Assembly (NCBI RefSeq): GCF_000300275.1
Contig: NZ_AMRN01000003.1
Location: forward strand, 248,001-312,000
DNA from: Thalassospira profundimaris WP0211
GTDB lineage: Bacteria; Pseudomonadota; Alphaproteobacteria; Rhodospirillales; Thalassospiraceae
Length of the DNA: 64,000 nucleotides
Direction of reading: 5' to 3'
Below, piece by piece: positions 8,726-18,077 of the stretch. How positions within the stretch are numbered: position 1 is the first letter of the stretch; each line of letters starts with the position of its first letter. Position numbers and translations under genes: made by a program. Below the pieces are notes generated by a model. The model worked only from the letters and a program-made list of their open reading frames with translations, made no database searches and was not told where the DNA came from.

Positions 8726-10792
8726 CTACTGATTAAACGACATCAGCAGTTCTGTCGCCAGACGCCGCGCGTCATTTTCCTGCCCGATGATCAGAAGCGA
8801 TGTCACGGTATCGCTCAGGACCTTGGGGTCGGCATTATCAACGGCTGCGACCTGTTGGGCCTGAATGGCCAATGCCGCGGTTTTCGCCTTTTGCCGCGCA
8901 GCCGCAGCTGCTTTGAGTTGATGCGATACAGCACTACTGGTTGTCATGCGTTGTTCGGCATAGGGTGCGGTCAGAATGCTGTCCCACAACGTATTGGGGA
9001 CTTCGATGCCGAAACCTTCAAACAGGTTGAAAATCAGTTCGCTATAACGTCGTGCAGCGGCCTGATCACCGCGCGCTGCCTGCATTTCCTGCCATTCGAC
9101 CATGCGGGCACGATGACGGGCAAGGGCGGCTGCACGATCAGATGCACTTTGCACATCCTCGGCCGAGGCCGAGTTGGGCATGACGGTTGCCGATGCCATG
9201 CCGCCACTTGATGTCGGTGCGCCCGGCACGACGGCACCGCCAAGCCCGAAGTTTTGCGTCGGGCCGGATTGCGGATCAGACCCAAAACTCTGCGAAGAAC
9301 TTCCATCTGATGCCATGGCGGTCGGTCGAACGGCACCGGTTTCTTCAAGGCCGGAAATCGCCAGAACCGGATAAAGCAGGCTCAGTCGTGATGAAATATC
9401 ATTCGATGCATTGGCCGATGATTTGGCAACCTGAAGCCAGTTTTCTGCCCGCTCGAAACTGTTTGCGGCAATTGATGCCCGAAGGGCGGGAACAGCAAAC
9501 CAAGAAAAGTCGCCATTCACCGGAATGTCGGTCATCAGCGGCGCTGCCAGCCTTGCGGCCTGCATGAAATCGCCTTCAAAATCGGCGGCTTCAAACAGGG
9601 CGGCCAGAATTTCGGCCCGTGCGGCGGCAACATCACTTTGTGCCGCGGCCTGATAAAGCTTGGCATACTGGCGCGCCTGAATGCCTTCGCTGGCATCATC
9701 AAGAACGCTTTCCAATGCCGCCGGTTCGAAATTCACCGACTGATACACATCAGCCAGCTTTTCCGGGCTGATCAGGCCAAGATTTTCAGCCTTGCGGGCG
9801 GCCTCAAGGCGAACATCGGTCGCAGTCGCATCGGCAGTGGTAATGCCAATGATGGCTGCTGGATTGTCGGTTTCAAGCTGGCTCGTCGGGATCGATTGTT
9901 TGGCAATCGCCAGAAGTGCCAGATCGATCGGGCGCAAATCACTTAGCAAATCGGCATCGGCAGTGCCGCCACTGCGGATTGCGGAAACCAGACCAAAGAA
10001 GGTGGCATCACTTTCACCACCCATTTCACGCACAAGATCGACTGTGAAGGCCGCCGAAGTCGGATCGTTGGCGTAAAACGCGCACATCGCCACCGCCTTG
10101 AGCCAGAAAAGTTCCTCGTAACTTGCGCCGTAACCTTCAATCGCGTCACACGCCGCATCGATGTTTGAACCGATCAGAAGGGCATTAACCTCTGCCTGTG
10201 CAAGCATCGAGCCGCGCGATCCTTGCGGGGCGGCGCGAACAAGTTCGATGGCGTCATCAAGCGCACCCATCTCAATCAGTTTGGCCACACGTGCTTCAAG
10301 CAGGCTGATATCGGCCGACCCCTGTGGCAGGGCTGCTGCGGACAGAAGCAGGCGTTTTTGCAAGTCACGCGCAGCATGGGTCGCCGGGGTCGCGGGCAAT
10401 TCTGAAATCAGTTGTGCCGCAGACCGGCGGGTGGTGCCGTTCCACATATCGGTGCCAAGGCCGCCGCGCGATTGATCAATGGTCCCGACGGCCTCGGCAT
10501 CGACTGCGCCAAGCGACAGCGATTGCACCGCGTTCGGATCCGACGGGAATGTATCAGTCTCGGTGGTGCCAGATGACGTATTGCCAAAGCCGCCTGATCG
10601 CGGGGCCGATGTGGCCCCCGGATTGGTTGGGCTTGGGGCAACCTGGCGTTCCGCGTCCTGTTCTGCTTCCTGTTTTAAAAACAACGGCACGGGGGCCGAG
10701 TTTTGCGCGCTTGCAGGGGCGGAACCAAGTCCCGTTCCCGTCATCATGGCCAGTAAACAGGTCTGCATTAACAGGCGGGAACGCAATGTCAT
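8726..10792 (-). CDS. Exported Ala-rich hypothetical protein, 688 aa
   Basis: No named family is recognised. The N-terminus is a clear Sec signal peptide ending in APASAQ near residue 30. It is followed by a low-complexity Pro/Ser/Thr/Gly linker (about 40-90), then a long alanine-rich, mostly helical region reminiscent of TPR-like or superhelical repeats. A second disordered Ser/Gly segment (about 490-550) precedes a final helical domain. It is expected in the periplasm. One base separates its ATG from the stop of the 45-residue gene upstream, so the two form an operon, probably continuing into xerD. Confidence 0.78.
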   Translation of the reverse strand: MTLRSRLLMQTCLLAMMTGTGLGSAPASAQNSAPVPLFLKQEAEQDAERQVAPSPTNPGATSAPRSGGFGNTSSGTTETDTFPSDPNAVQSLSLGAVDAEAVGTIDQSRGGLGTDMWNGTTRRSAAQLISELPATPATHAARDLQKRLLLSAAALPQGSADISLLEARVAKLIEMGALDDAIELVRAAPQGSRGSMLAQAEVNALLIGSNIDAACDAIEGYGASYEELFWLKAVAMCAFYANDPTSAAFTVDLVREMGGESDATFFGLVSAIRSGGTADADLLSDLRPIDLALLAIAKQSIPTSQLETDNPAAIIGITTADATATDVRLEAARKAENLGLISPEKLADVYQSVNFEPAALESVLDDASEGIQARQYAKLYQAAAQSDVAAARAEILAALFEAADFEGDFMQAARLAAPLMTDIPVNGDFSWFAVPALRASIAANSFERAENWLQVAKSSANASNDISSRLSLLYPVLAISGLEETGAVRPTAMASDGSSSQSFGSDPQSGPTQNFGLGGAVVPGAPTSSGGMASATVMPNSASAEDVQSASDRAAALARHRARMVEWQEMQAARGDQAAARRYSELIFNLFEGFGIEVPNTLWDSILTAPYAEQRMTTSSAVSHQLKAAAAARQKAKTAALAIQAQQVAAVDNADPKVLSDTVTSLLIIGQENDARRLATELLMSFNQ

Positions 10793-10793
10793 C

Positions 10794-10931
10794 TTAGTTA
10801 AACCTCGAATTCGGGATGGTTTCTTCGATTTGGGCGGTCGGGGCAGGAATGTCCCAGGTCACCAGGAAAGTGGCACCGCCGGCAATCACGGCGATAACCA
10901 GCAACAGGATGATGCGCGATAAAATTCTCAT
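10794..10931 (-). CDS. Small single-pass membrane protein, 45 aa
   Basis: A reading frame of 45 codons begins with ATG at 10931 and ends with TAA at 10794. The product starts MRILSRIILLLVIAVIAGG, a single hydrophobic helix, then FLVTWDIPAPTAQIEETIP and a short polar tail. One base separates its stop from the start of the exported 688-residue protein. The helix-then-proline-rich layout, tight spacing and absence of another gene here support it as real. The function is unknown; it could anchor or partner the downstream exported protein. Confidence 0.68.
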   Translation of the reverse strand: MRILSRIILLLVIAVIAGGATFLVTWDIPAPTAQIEETIPNSRFN

Positions 10932-11318
10932 TTTAATCCAGACTTCGAAGCGTTTAAGCGATGGACGCGAATACCAGTATGCGGACGAAAATCAAAGATG
11001 CAAGAACCGCAACCGCCAATCATTCTGGCCATCCGTCCAAGTATCTTGAACCTGTCATCGCATTGGGGTGGTCGCACTCCAATTCGGCAACTTAAAGGCA
11101 GTATAAGTGCCTGTTACTCACAGAGAGTTAATACCATCGCGCAGAACAACATTGGGCAAAACGATGCATAGCCATGCCTAAAGTGACTGAAAGGGGCAAT
11201 TTGGCGCAGTATTTTTGTCGTGTTTTCTGTCCGGTTTGCTTGCGTTCGGGGGCAAGCTGGCCTAAAGATTTGGGTAATTTGTATCTCAATGATTGAACCA
11301 CAGGACTGCAAACCGAAC
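10932..11318. other. Intergenic region between divergent operons
   Basis: About 390 bases separate the minus-strand small membrane gene from aroK on the plus strand. No convincing gene or RNA is seen. The region must hold two outward promoters. In-frame upstream ATG codons for aroK at 11220 and 11289 leave the exact aroK start open. Confidence 0.5.
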
Positions 11319-11930
11319 ATGGACAGCAACATTGCCGAGTCGGGTTTGCACGAAGACGTGATCGCCAAAATTCGGGACGGCCTGAAAGGCCGGACATTGG
11401 TGTTCATTGGACTGATGGGTGCAGGAAAAAGCTGCATCGGCCGTATGGTCGCCAAGGAACTCAAGCTGGATTTTGTCGATGCCGACCGCGAAATTGAAGA
11501 AGCCGCTGGCTGCTCGATCGCCGATATCTTCAAGCTGTATGGCGAAGAGGCGTTTCGCGACGGCGAGGAACGTGTAATTGCCCGTTTGCTTGATGGCGAA
11601 CAGATCGTGTTGGCCACAGGCGGTGGTGCGTTCATTCGCGAACGTACCCGACAATTAATCCTCGAAAAATCCGTATCGGTCTGGCTGCGCGCCGACCTTG
11701 ATCTGCTGATGCACCGCACCAGCGGGCGGACCCATCGTCCGTTGCTGAATAACGGTGATCCCAGACAAATTCTCGCGGATCTGATCGAGACGCGTTACCC
11801 GGTCTATTCCGGGGCAGACATTATTTTCGACTGTGATGAATCCTCAAAGGAAGCCACCCGCGATGCGGTTCTTGAACTGCTTGCGAATTCTTTTGATGAC
11901 AACGGTCATTTGATCAAGACAGGAACCTGA
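11319..11930 (+). CDS. aroK: Shikimate kinase
   Basis: AroK phosphorylates shikimate at O3 with ATP in the chorismate pathway. From the ATG at 11319 the protein is 203 residues, with Walker A GLMGAGKS at 31-38, the substrate Asp in [15 protein letters not shown] near 102-109 and the lid Arg-rich SGRTHRPLL segment. An in-frame ATG at 11289 and another at 11220 would add 10 or 33 residues with no family similarity. The 11319 start best fits the family's usual 170-200 residue length, though its AGGA lies rather far upstream (13 bases). The aroB GTG follows four bases after the stop. Confidence 0.93.
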   Translation: MDSNIAESGLHEDVIAKIRDGLKGRTLVFIGLMGAGKSCIGRMVAKELKLDFVDADREIEEAAGCSIADIFKLYGEEAFRDGEERVIARLLDGEQIVLATGGGAFIRERTRQLILEKSVSVWLRADLDLLMHRTSGRTHRPLLNNGDPRQILADLIETRYPVYSGADIIFDCDESSKEATRDAVLELLANSFDDNGHLIKTGT

Positions 11931-11934
11931 CAGA

Positions 11935-13050
11935 GTGAGCAATCACGACACCCTTCGCGTCGAACTTGGCGCGCGCAGCTATGACATCCTTGTTGGCAGC
12001 AACCTTTTGGCCGATACCGCCAAATATATTGCCCCGTTCGTCAAGAAGGCCGGTGTGGTCGTGATCAGCGATGCGGCACTGTCGGACAATCATCTGCCGA
12101 CCGTGCTGGCATCCCTTGACGGCGCAGGCATTCCTCACCGTGAAGTCGTTGTGCCGTCTGGTGAAAAGTCCAAAAGCTTTGCCATGTTCGAAAACGTCGT
12201 CGAACAGATTTTGGCGATGGGGATCGAACGGTCCACCCTGATCATTGCCCTGGGTGGCGGGGTTGTCGGCGATCTTGCCGGGTTTGTTGCGGCGTCTTTG
12301 TTGCGCGGTCTTGATTTCGTTCAGATCCCGACCACTTTGCTGTCGCAAGTTGATAGCTCCGTTGGTGGCAAGACCGGGATCAATTCCAAGTCGGGCAAGA
12401 ACCTGATTGGTGCGTTTCACCAGCCGCGTCTGGTTCTGGCCGATACATCCGTTCTTGATACCTTGCCAGCACGTGAATTGCGGTCGGGTTATGCCGAGAT
12501 TGCCAAATATGGCCTGATCGATGATCCGGAATTCTTTGCCTGGCTTGAAGAAAACGGGCAGGCGGTTCTTGATAAAGACGGGCCTGAGCGCCGTCAGGCC
12601 GTGATCAAAAGCTGTGCGGCCAAGGCACGCATTGTGTCCGAGGATGAACGCGAAGGCGGCAAACGTGCACTTTTGAACCTTGGTCACACCTTTGGCCACG
12701 CGCTGGAAGCCGAAACCGGATATGGCGAAAAGCTTTTGCATGGCGAAGCCGTTGCCATGGGCATGGTCATTGCCCATGACGTTTGTGGTGCCATGGGTAT
12801 GGCACCTGCGGGCGAGAAAGACCGGATTGTTGCCCATCTGAAATCGGTTGGTCTTCCGGTGACGGCGTCCGAAGTGACGGGCATGCATTGGGATATCGAC
12901 AAGGTGATCAGTCACATGTCGCGCGACAAAAAAGTCCGCGACGGCGAGATCACCTTTGTTATGACCCGCGGGATCGGCAAGGCGTTTACATCCAAGGCAA
13001 TGGATGTTGAAAAAATGCGTGCCGCGATCACCCGATCCTGCCGCGGTTGA
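11935..13050 (+). CDS. aroB: 3-Dehydroquinate synthase
   Basis: AroB converts DAHP to 3-dehydroquinate using NAD+ and a divalent metal. The 371-residue protein has the family's LGGGVVGDLAGFVA nucleotide-binding stretch (about 115-128), the VDSSVGGKTGIN active-site loop (about 140-151), and metal-site residues in GHTFGHALE and LHGEAVAMGM. It begins with GTG at 11935, four bases after aroK. This is the common aroKB operon of proteobacteria. Confidence 0.96.
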   Translation: MSNHDTLRVELGARSYDILVGSNLLADTAKYIAPFVKKAGVVVISDAALSDNHLPTVLASLDGAGIPHREVVVPSGEKSKSFAMFENVVEQILAMGIERSTLIIALGGGVVGDLAGFVAASLLRGLDFVQIPTTLLSQVDSSVGGKTGINSKSGKNLIGAFHQPRLVLADTSVLDTLPARELRSGYAEIAKYGLIDDPEFFAWLEENGQAVLDKDGPERRQAVIKSCAAKARIVSEDEREGGKRALLNLGHTFGHALEAETGYGEKLLHGEAVAMGMVIAHDVCGAMGMAPAGEKDRIVAHLKSVGLPVTASEVTGMHWDIDKVISHMSRDKKVRDGEITFVMTRGIGKAFTSKAMDVEKMRAAITRSCRG

Positions 13051-13229
13051 TCAATATTCTTCTGATCCACAATGCGTGTGGGTCGACGGACGTGCATGGT
13101 GGCGATCACTTCGCGGTGGTGACTTTGCCGCCAATGTGTTGTTGTTAACTTGTTTAACGGCATTTGACCTTATAGATGAACACAGAACAAACTTGCTCTG
13201 TTGCAATCACCGCTTGGAGACGGCCCTGA

Positions 13230-14504
13230 ATGACGATCACGATTGTCGTGATTTTTTTGCTGCTGATGCTTTCGGCATTCTTTTCTGGCTCGGAAACCGC
13301 GCTGACGGCGGCGTCGCGTCCGGTCATGCATCACAAGGAACAGGATGGTGACATTCGGGCCGCAATCGTCAACAGGTTGCGCCGGTATCAGGAACGGTTG
13401 CTGGGCGCGATCCTGCTTGGCAACAACATGGTCAACATTCTGGCCTCTGCCCTTGCAACATCGGTGATGATCGAACTGTTTGGTGAAAACGGTGTCGTTT
13501 ATGCGACAGCCGTGATGACCGCGCTTGTTCTGATTTTCTCGGAAATTCTGCCAAAGACCTACGCGCTTCAGCATGCCGATACCATGGCGCTGCGCGTCGC
13601 GCGCCCGATGAGCATCCTTGTCGTTCTGTTCGCGCCGATCACCCAGACCATTCAGGTCCTGGTGCAGGCGACCCTGCGCCTGTTTGGCAGTGGCGAGGGC
13701 CCCGGTCTTGATAGCGAACGCGAATTGCGTGGTGCCATCGAACTGCATGCCGATGACGTGGTTGTCGGTAACCACCATGCCGAACGCACGATGTTGCACG
13801 GGGTGCTTGATCTTGAAGATGTCGGCGTGTGGGAAATCATGGTGCACCGTCGCAAGGTGCAAATGATCGACATTTCCCGCCCGATGGAAGAAATCCTTGA
13901 TACGGTTCTGGCAAGTCCGCACACCCGTATTCCGATCTATGAAAAGGACCCGGACAATATTGTCGGCGTCCTGCATGCGCGTGAAGTTCTCAAGGCGATT
14001 GTACGCGGGGCCAAGCCCGCCAGCGCCGAGGATGTCCGCGAACTGAGTTCCGAACCCTGGTTTATCCCGGATTCAACCACCCTTGCCGACCAGCTTAAGG
14101 CGTTCAAGGAACGGCACGAACATTTTGCCATCGTGGTTGACGAATATGGCGCGTTCGAAGGCGTTGTGTCGCTTGAAGACATTCTGGAAGAAATCGTTGG
14201 CGATATTGCCGATGAAACCGACGTCGAAGTGGTTGGTGTCCAGCCGCAGGCTGACGGATCGGTCATTGTGCGCGGCGATGTCACCATTCGCGACCTGAAC
14301 CGTCGTTTCGGCTGGCGTCTGCCAGATGAAGAAGCCGCCACCGTGGCCGGTCTTTTGCTGTATGAAACCCGGCGTATTCCCGATGTCGGGCAACAGTTCC
14401 GCTTCCATGGCTTTGAGTTTGAAGTGCTGCGGCGTATTCGCAACCAGATCACCCGTGTGCGTCTGCGCGCGGTGACGGATCCGGCCGGGGAAGAACAGGA
14501 ATAA
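13230..14504 (+). CDS. HlyC/CorC (CNNM) family transporter
   Basis: The 424-residue protein has an N-terminal DUF21/CNNM membrane domain (about 1-185, three to four helices, with FFSGSETALTAASR near the start), a CBS pair (about 200-330) and a C-terminal CorC_HlyC domain (about 345-420, with a RGDVTIRDLN motif). CNNM proteins are linked to Mg2+/Co2+ efflux or homeostasis and the CBS pair binds ATP-Mg in relatives. The position after aroKB is conserved in many Rhodospirillales. About 180 bp separate it from aroB. Confidence 0.9.
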   Translation: MTITIVVIFLLLMLSAFFSGSETALTAASRPVMHHKEQDGDIRAAIVNRLRRYQERLLGAILLGNNMVNILASALATSVMIELFGENGVVYATAVMTALVLIFSEILPKTYALQHADTMALRVARPMSILVVLFAPITQTIQVLVQATLRLFGSGEGPGLDSERELRGAIELHADDVVVGNHHAERTMLHGVLDLEDVGVWEIMVHRRKVQMIDISRPMEEILDTVLASPHTRIPIYEKDPDNIVGVLHAREVLKAIVRGAKPASAEDVRELSSEPWFIPDSTTLADQLKAFKERHEHFAIVVDEYGAFEGVVSLEDILEEIVGDIADETDVEVVGVQPQADGSVIVRGDVTIRDLNRRFGWRLPDEEAATVAGLLLYETRRIPDVGQQFRFHGFEFEVLRRIRNQITRVRLRAVTDPAGEEQE

Positions 14505-14756
14505 ACCTTCTTCCCCGCTTTACCGGTGTGTTGCCAGCAAACCACTATAGCGTAAAAAATTTCAGCTTTATCTACTTATGGGTTAAACTCTTGTTTCAGG
14601 GTCTTGACCCAAAGGATTGCAGGGCCACTTGCAAATAAGGGCCCGTCACACTGTGTCATCCAGTGCCGTCATTTCTATGTGACGTCAGTCAGTGTGAAAC
14701 CAGATGATCTGATCGGGTTTGGGCATGTGGCAACAGCAACCTGCAGAGAGAGATGC

Positions 14757-15206
14757 ATGGATACGAAAATTGTACCGGGTGTGGTCCAGGAACAATCCAT
14801 CGCGACACTCAACCCCGCCGATTCCGTGATGGACGCCGTCACCATGATGGCCGAGCGTAAGATTGGCGCTGTCATCATCGTTGATAACAACGCCAGACTG
14901 GCTGGAATTTTTACCGAGCGTGACCTTGTCAACCGTGTGGTGGCAAAGGGGCTGGATGCGGCATCTGTTCCGCTTTCCAAAGTCATGACCGCTGATCCTG
15001 ATACGCTTGGTCCGAACGATTCCGCCATGAGTGCGCTTGATCTGATGAGTGCACGGCGATACCGCCACCTGCCGGTTGTCGATGGCGACAAGGTTGTTGG
15101 CATGGTGTCGATCCGTGACCTGTTTAATGTGGTCAAACGCCAACTCGAAGAAGATGTGCGGGAACGCGAAAAGTTCATCTTCGGCTCGGACTACGGCGTG
15201 GCCTGA
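14757..15206 (+). CDS. CBS domain-pair protein
   Basis: The 149-residue protein consists of two CBS motifs (about 15-70 and 80-135) and a short charged tail. Stand-alone CBS pairs bind adenine nucleotides and regulate other proteins; the target here is unknown. The ATG at 14757 follows a purine-rich GCAGAGAGAG and removes an implausible 51-residue upstream extension that is open in the same frame. No membrane segment is present. Confidence 0.85.
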   Translation: MDTKIVPGVVQEQSIATLNPADSVMDAVTMMAERKIGAVIIVDNNARLAGIFTERDLVNRVVAKGLDAASVPLSKVMTADPDTLGPNDSAMSALDLMSARRYRHLPVVDGDKVVGMVSIRDLFNVVKRQLEEDVREREKFIFGSDYGVA

Positions 15207-15240
15207 AGCACCGGTTTTCTGGAAGCAGCATATGGCATCG

Positions 15241-15266
15241 GCCTGATGGGGAATTCCCCGTCAGGC
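15241..15266 (+). terminator. Hairpin downstream of CBS gene
   Basis: An 11-bp stem (15241-15251 with 15256-15266, one G-T pair) closes a four-base AATT loop 35 bp after the CBS gene stop. There is no run of T after it, so its role as an intrinsic terminator is only likely. Confidence 0.5.
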
Positions 15267-15389
15267 CTGTGCGCCGTGATGAATTCCGATGAATTTCCCG
15301 AAATTCCGGTGATCGTCTTTTGCCGCCAGGTTTGGGCGGCGGGGATGACGGAAAATGCGTTTGCGACTTGACAGCATGCAGGTGAACGT

Positions 15390-15407
15390 CTTTACGTTTA
15401 CGTAAAG
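15390..15407 (+). promoter_or_regulatory. Palindromic operator candidate upstream of DUF2889 gene
   Basis: CTTTACG-TTTA-CGTAAAG is a perfect 7-bp inverted repeat ending just before the AGGAG of the DUF2889 gene. GTTTACGTAAA-type palindromes are bound by MerR-type LiuR regulators of branched-chain amino acid and acyl-CoA catabolism in proteobacteria. A TTGACA lies just upstream at 15368-15373. The regulator assignment is inference from motif resemblance. Confidence 0.5.
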
Positions 15408-15418
15408 GAGAAATTCCG

Positions 15419-15988
15419 ATGCCACTGTCCCGCCCCGCAGAACGCGAACACATCCATACCCGCACGGTGACCTGTCAGGGGTTCCGGCGCAAAGACGGCC
15501 TTTGGGATATCGAAGGCCACATCACCGATGTCAAAACCTATGGTTTTTCCAATCATGATCGTGGTGAAATCCCTGCTGGCGAGCCGGTCCACGGGATGTG
15601 GATACGTGTTACCATTGGCGATGATCTTGTGATTCGCGAGGTCGAGGCGGTGACCGACTTTGCCCCGTTTTCGGCCTGCGATGCGATTGCCCCGAATTAC
15701 GAAAAGCTTGTCGGTTTGAAGCTTGGCCCAGGCCTGCGCAAACAGATCCGCGACCGGGTAGGGGGCGTTCATGGCTGTACGCATCTGAATGAATTGATGG
15801 GACCTGTTGCGACCACCGCGTTTCAGACAGTCTTCCCGATCCTTGCCAAGGAATCCCTGCAGGCACGCGATGAAAACGATGAAAAACCGCCACGACGCAA
15901 TCCCTTGATCAATACCTGCCATGGCTGGCGCAGTGACGGGCCCGCCGTCAAACGGATATCTCCTGAACTCTATACCGGTGACGATTAA
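15419..15988 (+). CDS. DUF2889 family protein
   Basis: The 189-residue protein shows the DUF2889 features: RTVTCQGFRRKDGLWDIEG near the start, then TDVKTYGF, an internal MWIRVTIGDDLVI stretch, VEAVTDFAPFSAC, and GCTHLNELMGP near residue 119. Its function is not established; homologues often sit near fatty-acid or acyl-CoA genes. A strong AGGAG precedes the ATG and a palindromic operator overlaps the leader. It stands alone here. Confidence 0.85.
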   Translation: MPLSRPAEREHIHTRTVTCQGFRRKDGLWDIEGHITDVKTYGFSNHDRGEIPAGEPVHGMWIRVTIGDDLVIREVEAVTDFAPFSACDAIAPNYEKLVGLKLGPGLRKQIRDRVGGVHGCTHLNELMGPVATTAFQTVFPILAKESLQARDENDEKPPRRNPLINTCHGWRSDGPAVKRISPELYTGDD

Positions 15989-16062
15989 CGGGGGCGTCTT
16001 GCAAGTGCATCTGTGCGGTCCAATATCCAAATGGTCCGTAACGTGTAATTGTCAGGTGGCGT

Positions 16063-17436
16063 GTGTTCATGTTGCGCCGGTGTGGAAACGCCAATAACGA
16101 GAAAGATTGCAAAGGCTTCTTGCACCCGTTTGAAATGGCGGTGTTCTGTTGTTGCGTGACTGCCATTTTGCTTCTGATATCATCCTGGGCGACCGCGCAT
16201 GATCTTGCATCGCCACAGGCAGAAGCCGGACAAGCCAATGTTGATGGACAGGATGGCTTCCTGATCTTGCAGACCAACCTGCACCCCCCCTATCAGGAAC
16301 TTCAGAACGGCATACTCAGCGGATATTCGGTTTCGATCCTGAATTGTGTGTTTGATCGGCTTGATATTGGCTATGGGCTGGCGATTGCCCCCCGTCAACG
16401 CAACCGCGAAATGGTGCGCACCGGCAAGGCGGACGGGTTCTTTTTGGCCCGCATCAGCGACGCGATGGACGAATATGCCGTGGCGTCAAATCCGTTGGCG
16501 CTTGAAAAATGGGTATGGGTGTCGCCCGCGATCAAATCGGACGATCCCCGTGTCAGTCGGCGGCCAAAGCCCGGTGATTTTTCTACAGTCGGGGCGATAC
16601 TGGGATCGAACGAGGCCGAATGGCTGCTTGAACAGGGTTACACGGATGTCATGCGGGTACCTTCGATTGCATCACTGGTTGGGCAAGTCGCCGCAGGTCG
16701 GGTCGAATATGCCCTTGTCGATAAGCACAGTTTTGAATTCGCCCGTAAGGAACTACAACTGACAGCCGATAAGTTCCGGATGCAGTTCGAGCGCTATGTG
16801 CCACTGGTTGTGTATTTTTCCAAACATTACGTTGCGACTTTCCCGCGGCTGCTTGATGACCTCAATGCTGTTTTGGAATTTTGTGAAACCCGCCCGATGC
16901 ATTTGGAAGCCTGGGAACGCGAAGCAATCCAGAATGTTCAACTACCCGGTATTCGCCAGTTTGCAAGTTCCCCGGAACTTTTGGGCCATGTTTTTAACCA
17001 GTTGGATGGGACAGAGATACAGAGTGCTGATCAAAAACACCTGACCGATCAAGAATGGATCACGCTGGCGCGCGAAGGTGCCGCCAGTGCAATTGCGACG
17101 GAAATCCTTGGCAATGAGTTGTCAAAATACCTTCGCACGTTTCAGGCCAGTATTGGCGAACAAGTGGCAGAGGCATTCGTTTTTGACACCCATGGTCAGA
17201 TCATCGGCATGAGCCGCCTGACATCGGATTTTGATCAGAGTGACGAAGCCCAGTTTCAGATGATCGATAGCCTTAATCGTGAAAAGGCACTGATCACCGA
17301 TATTTGGTATGACGCCTCGACCCGTGCGTTCCTGTCGCAAATCACGGTGCCGATCATTGACCCGGATAGTGGTCAGACGCTTGCCGCCCTGACGGTGGGC
17401 CTGAACGTTTCCGCAGCACTGCGTCCGGAAAGCTGA
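16063..17436 (+). CDS. Exported solute-binding-like protein with C-terminal sensor-type domain
   Basis: The 457-residue product has a hydrophobic export segment (about residues 25-47, ending WATAH), a region resembling family 3 solute-binding proteins (about 60-290, beginning LQTNLHPPYQELQNG) and a C-terminal part (about 310-455). The C-terminal part contains EAFVFDTHGQIIG and ends in ITVPIIDPDSGQTLAALTVG, a pattern typical of extracytoplasmic PAS-like (PDC/dCache) sensor domains. No kinase, cyclase or methyl-accepting output domain follows. It may be a secreted accessory sensor. An internal ATG at 16135 would give a more standard signal peptide. Confidence 0.7.
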   Translation: MFMLRRCGNANNEKDCKGFLHPFEMAVFCCCVTAILLLISSWATAHDLASPQAEAGQANVDGQDGFLILQTNLHPPYQELQNGILSGYSVSILNCVFDRLDIGYGLAIAPRQRNREMVRTGKADGFFLARISDAMDEYAVASNPLALEKWVWVSPAIKSDDPRVSRRPKPGDFSTVGAILGSNEAEWLLEQGYTDVMRVPSIASLVGQVAAGRVEYALVDKHSFEFARKELQLTADKFRMQFERYVPLVVYFSKHYVATFPRLLDDLNAVLEFCETRPMHLEAWEREAIQNVQLPGIRQFASSPELLGHVFNQLDGTEIQSADQKHLTDQEWITLAREGAASAIATEILGNELSKYLRTFQASIGEQVAEAFVFDTHGQIIGMSRLTSDFDQSDEAQFQMIDSLNREKALITDIWYDASTRAFLSQITVPIIDPDSGQTLAALTVGLNVSAALRPES

Positions 17437-17454
17437 AATCACCTATCGGCAAAT

Positions 17455-17476
17455 CGCCCGGATTACTTGCCGGGCG
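17455..17476. terminator. Hairpin between convergent genes
   Basis: A 7-bp GC-rich stem (CGCCCGG with CCGGGCG) lies between the convergent solute-binding-like gene and cytochrome c gene and includes the cytochrome stop codon. It lacks a T run, so terminator function is tentative. Confidence 0.35.
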
Positions 17477-18077
17477 GCTCGGAAATTTCAATCGCGATAT
17501 TACTGTACCAGTCTGCCGCGGCCTGCATCTCCGCATCCGTCAGGTCCTTGGCAATCGGTGTCATGACGTCATGAACCCGCTTGCCGGTGCGAAACGCCTT
17601 GAGTTGCGTTTCGATATAAATGTTGGTCTCGCCCGCCAGATTGGGGGCGTCTTCCAGTGTTGAAATGCCATTCGCACTATGACAGCCAACGCAAAGTTCG
17701 GGTGCATCGTTTTCGGATGTGTCCGCGGGCAGGGTGCCTGATACCTCGAAATGGCTGAACCAAAGTGCAACCTTGCTGATCTGATCATCAGACAGGCCGC
17801 TTGCCACCACGGTCATCATTTCATGTTCACGTTCGCCGGTCTTGAAGGCATTTAGCTGGGCGATCAGATAATCGACCGGCTCGCCGCCGATATGCGGCGC
17901 AATCGGAATGCGTGCCAGACCATCAAGCCCGTGACAGGTACGGCACATTCCGGCAACCTTGCGGCCATCCTGAAGGGCGTCGGCATCTGGCGTGGGCGTA
18001 TCTTGGGCCGCCACATTGGATACGCCCCCGGCGGACAAAAGCCCGCCGAGGAGTGCGATCATAAATCTGCGCATCAA
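17463..18077 (-). CDS. Di-heme cytochrome c (c4-like)
   Basis: The 204-residue protein has a signal peptide ending near AAAQ-like VAAQ at residue 25 and two heme-binding motifs, CRTCH (about 45-49) and CVGCH (about 129-133), each in a c4-type half. Met ligands occur in EMMTVV and DVMTPI. It should be a periplasmic electron carrier. Its start overlaps the end of the PQQ-type sugar dehydrogenase by four bases, which makes it the likely electron acceptor of that enzyme. Confidence 0.9.
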   Translation of the reverse strand: MMRRFMIALLGGLLSAGGVSNVAAQDTPTPDADALQDGRKVAGMCRTCHGLDGLARIPIAPHIGGEPVDYLIAQLNAFKTGEREHEMMTVVASGLSDDQISKVALWFSHFEVSGTLPADTSENDAPELCVGCHSANGISTLEDAPNLAGETNIYIETQLKAFRTGKRVHDVMTPIAKDLTDAEMQAAADWYSNIAIEISEPPGK

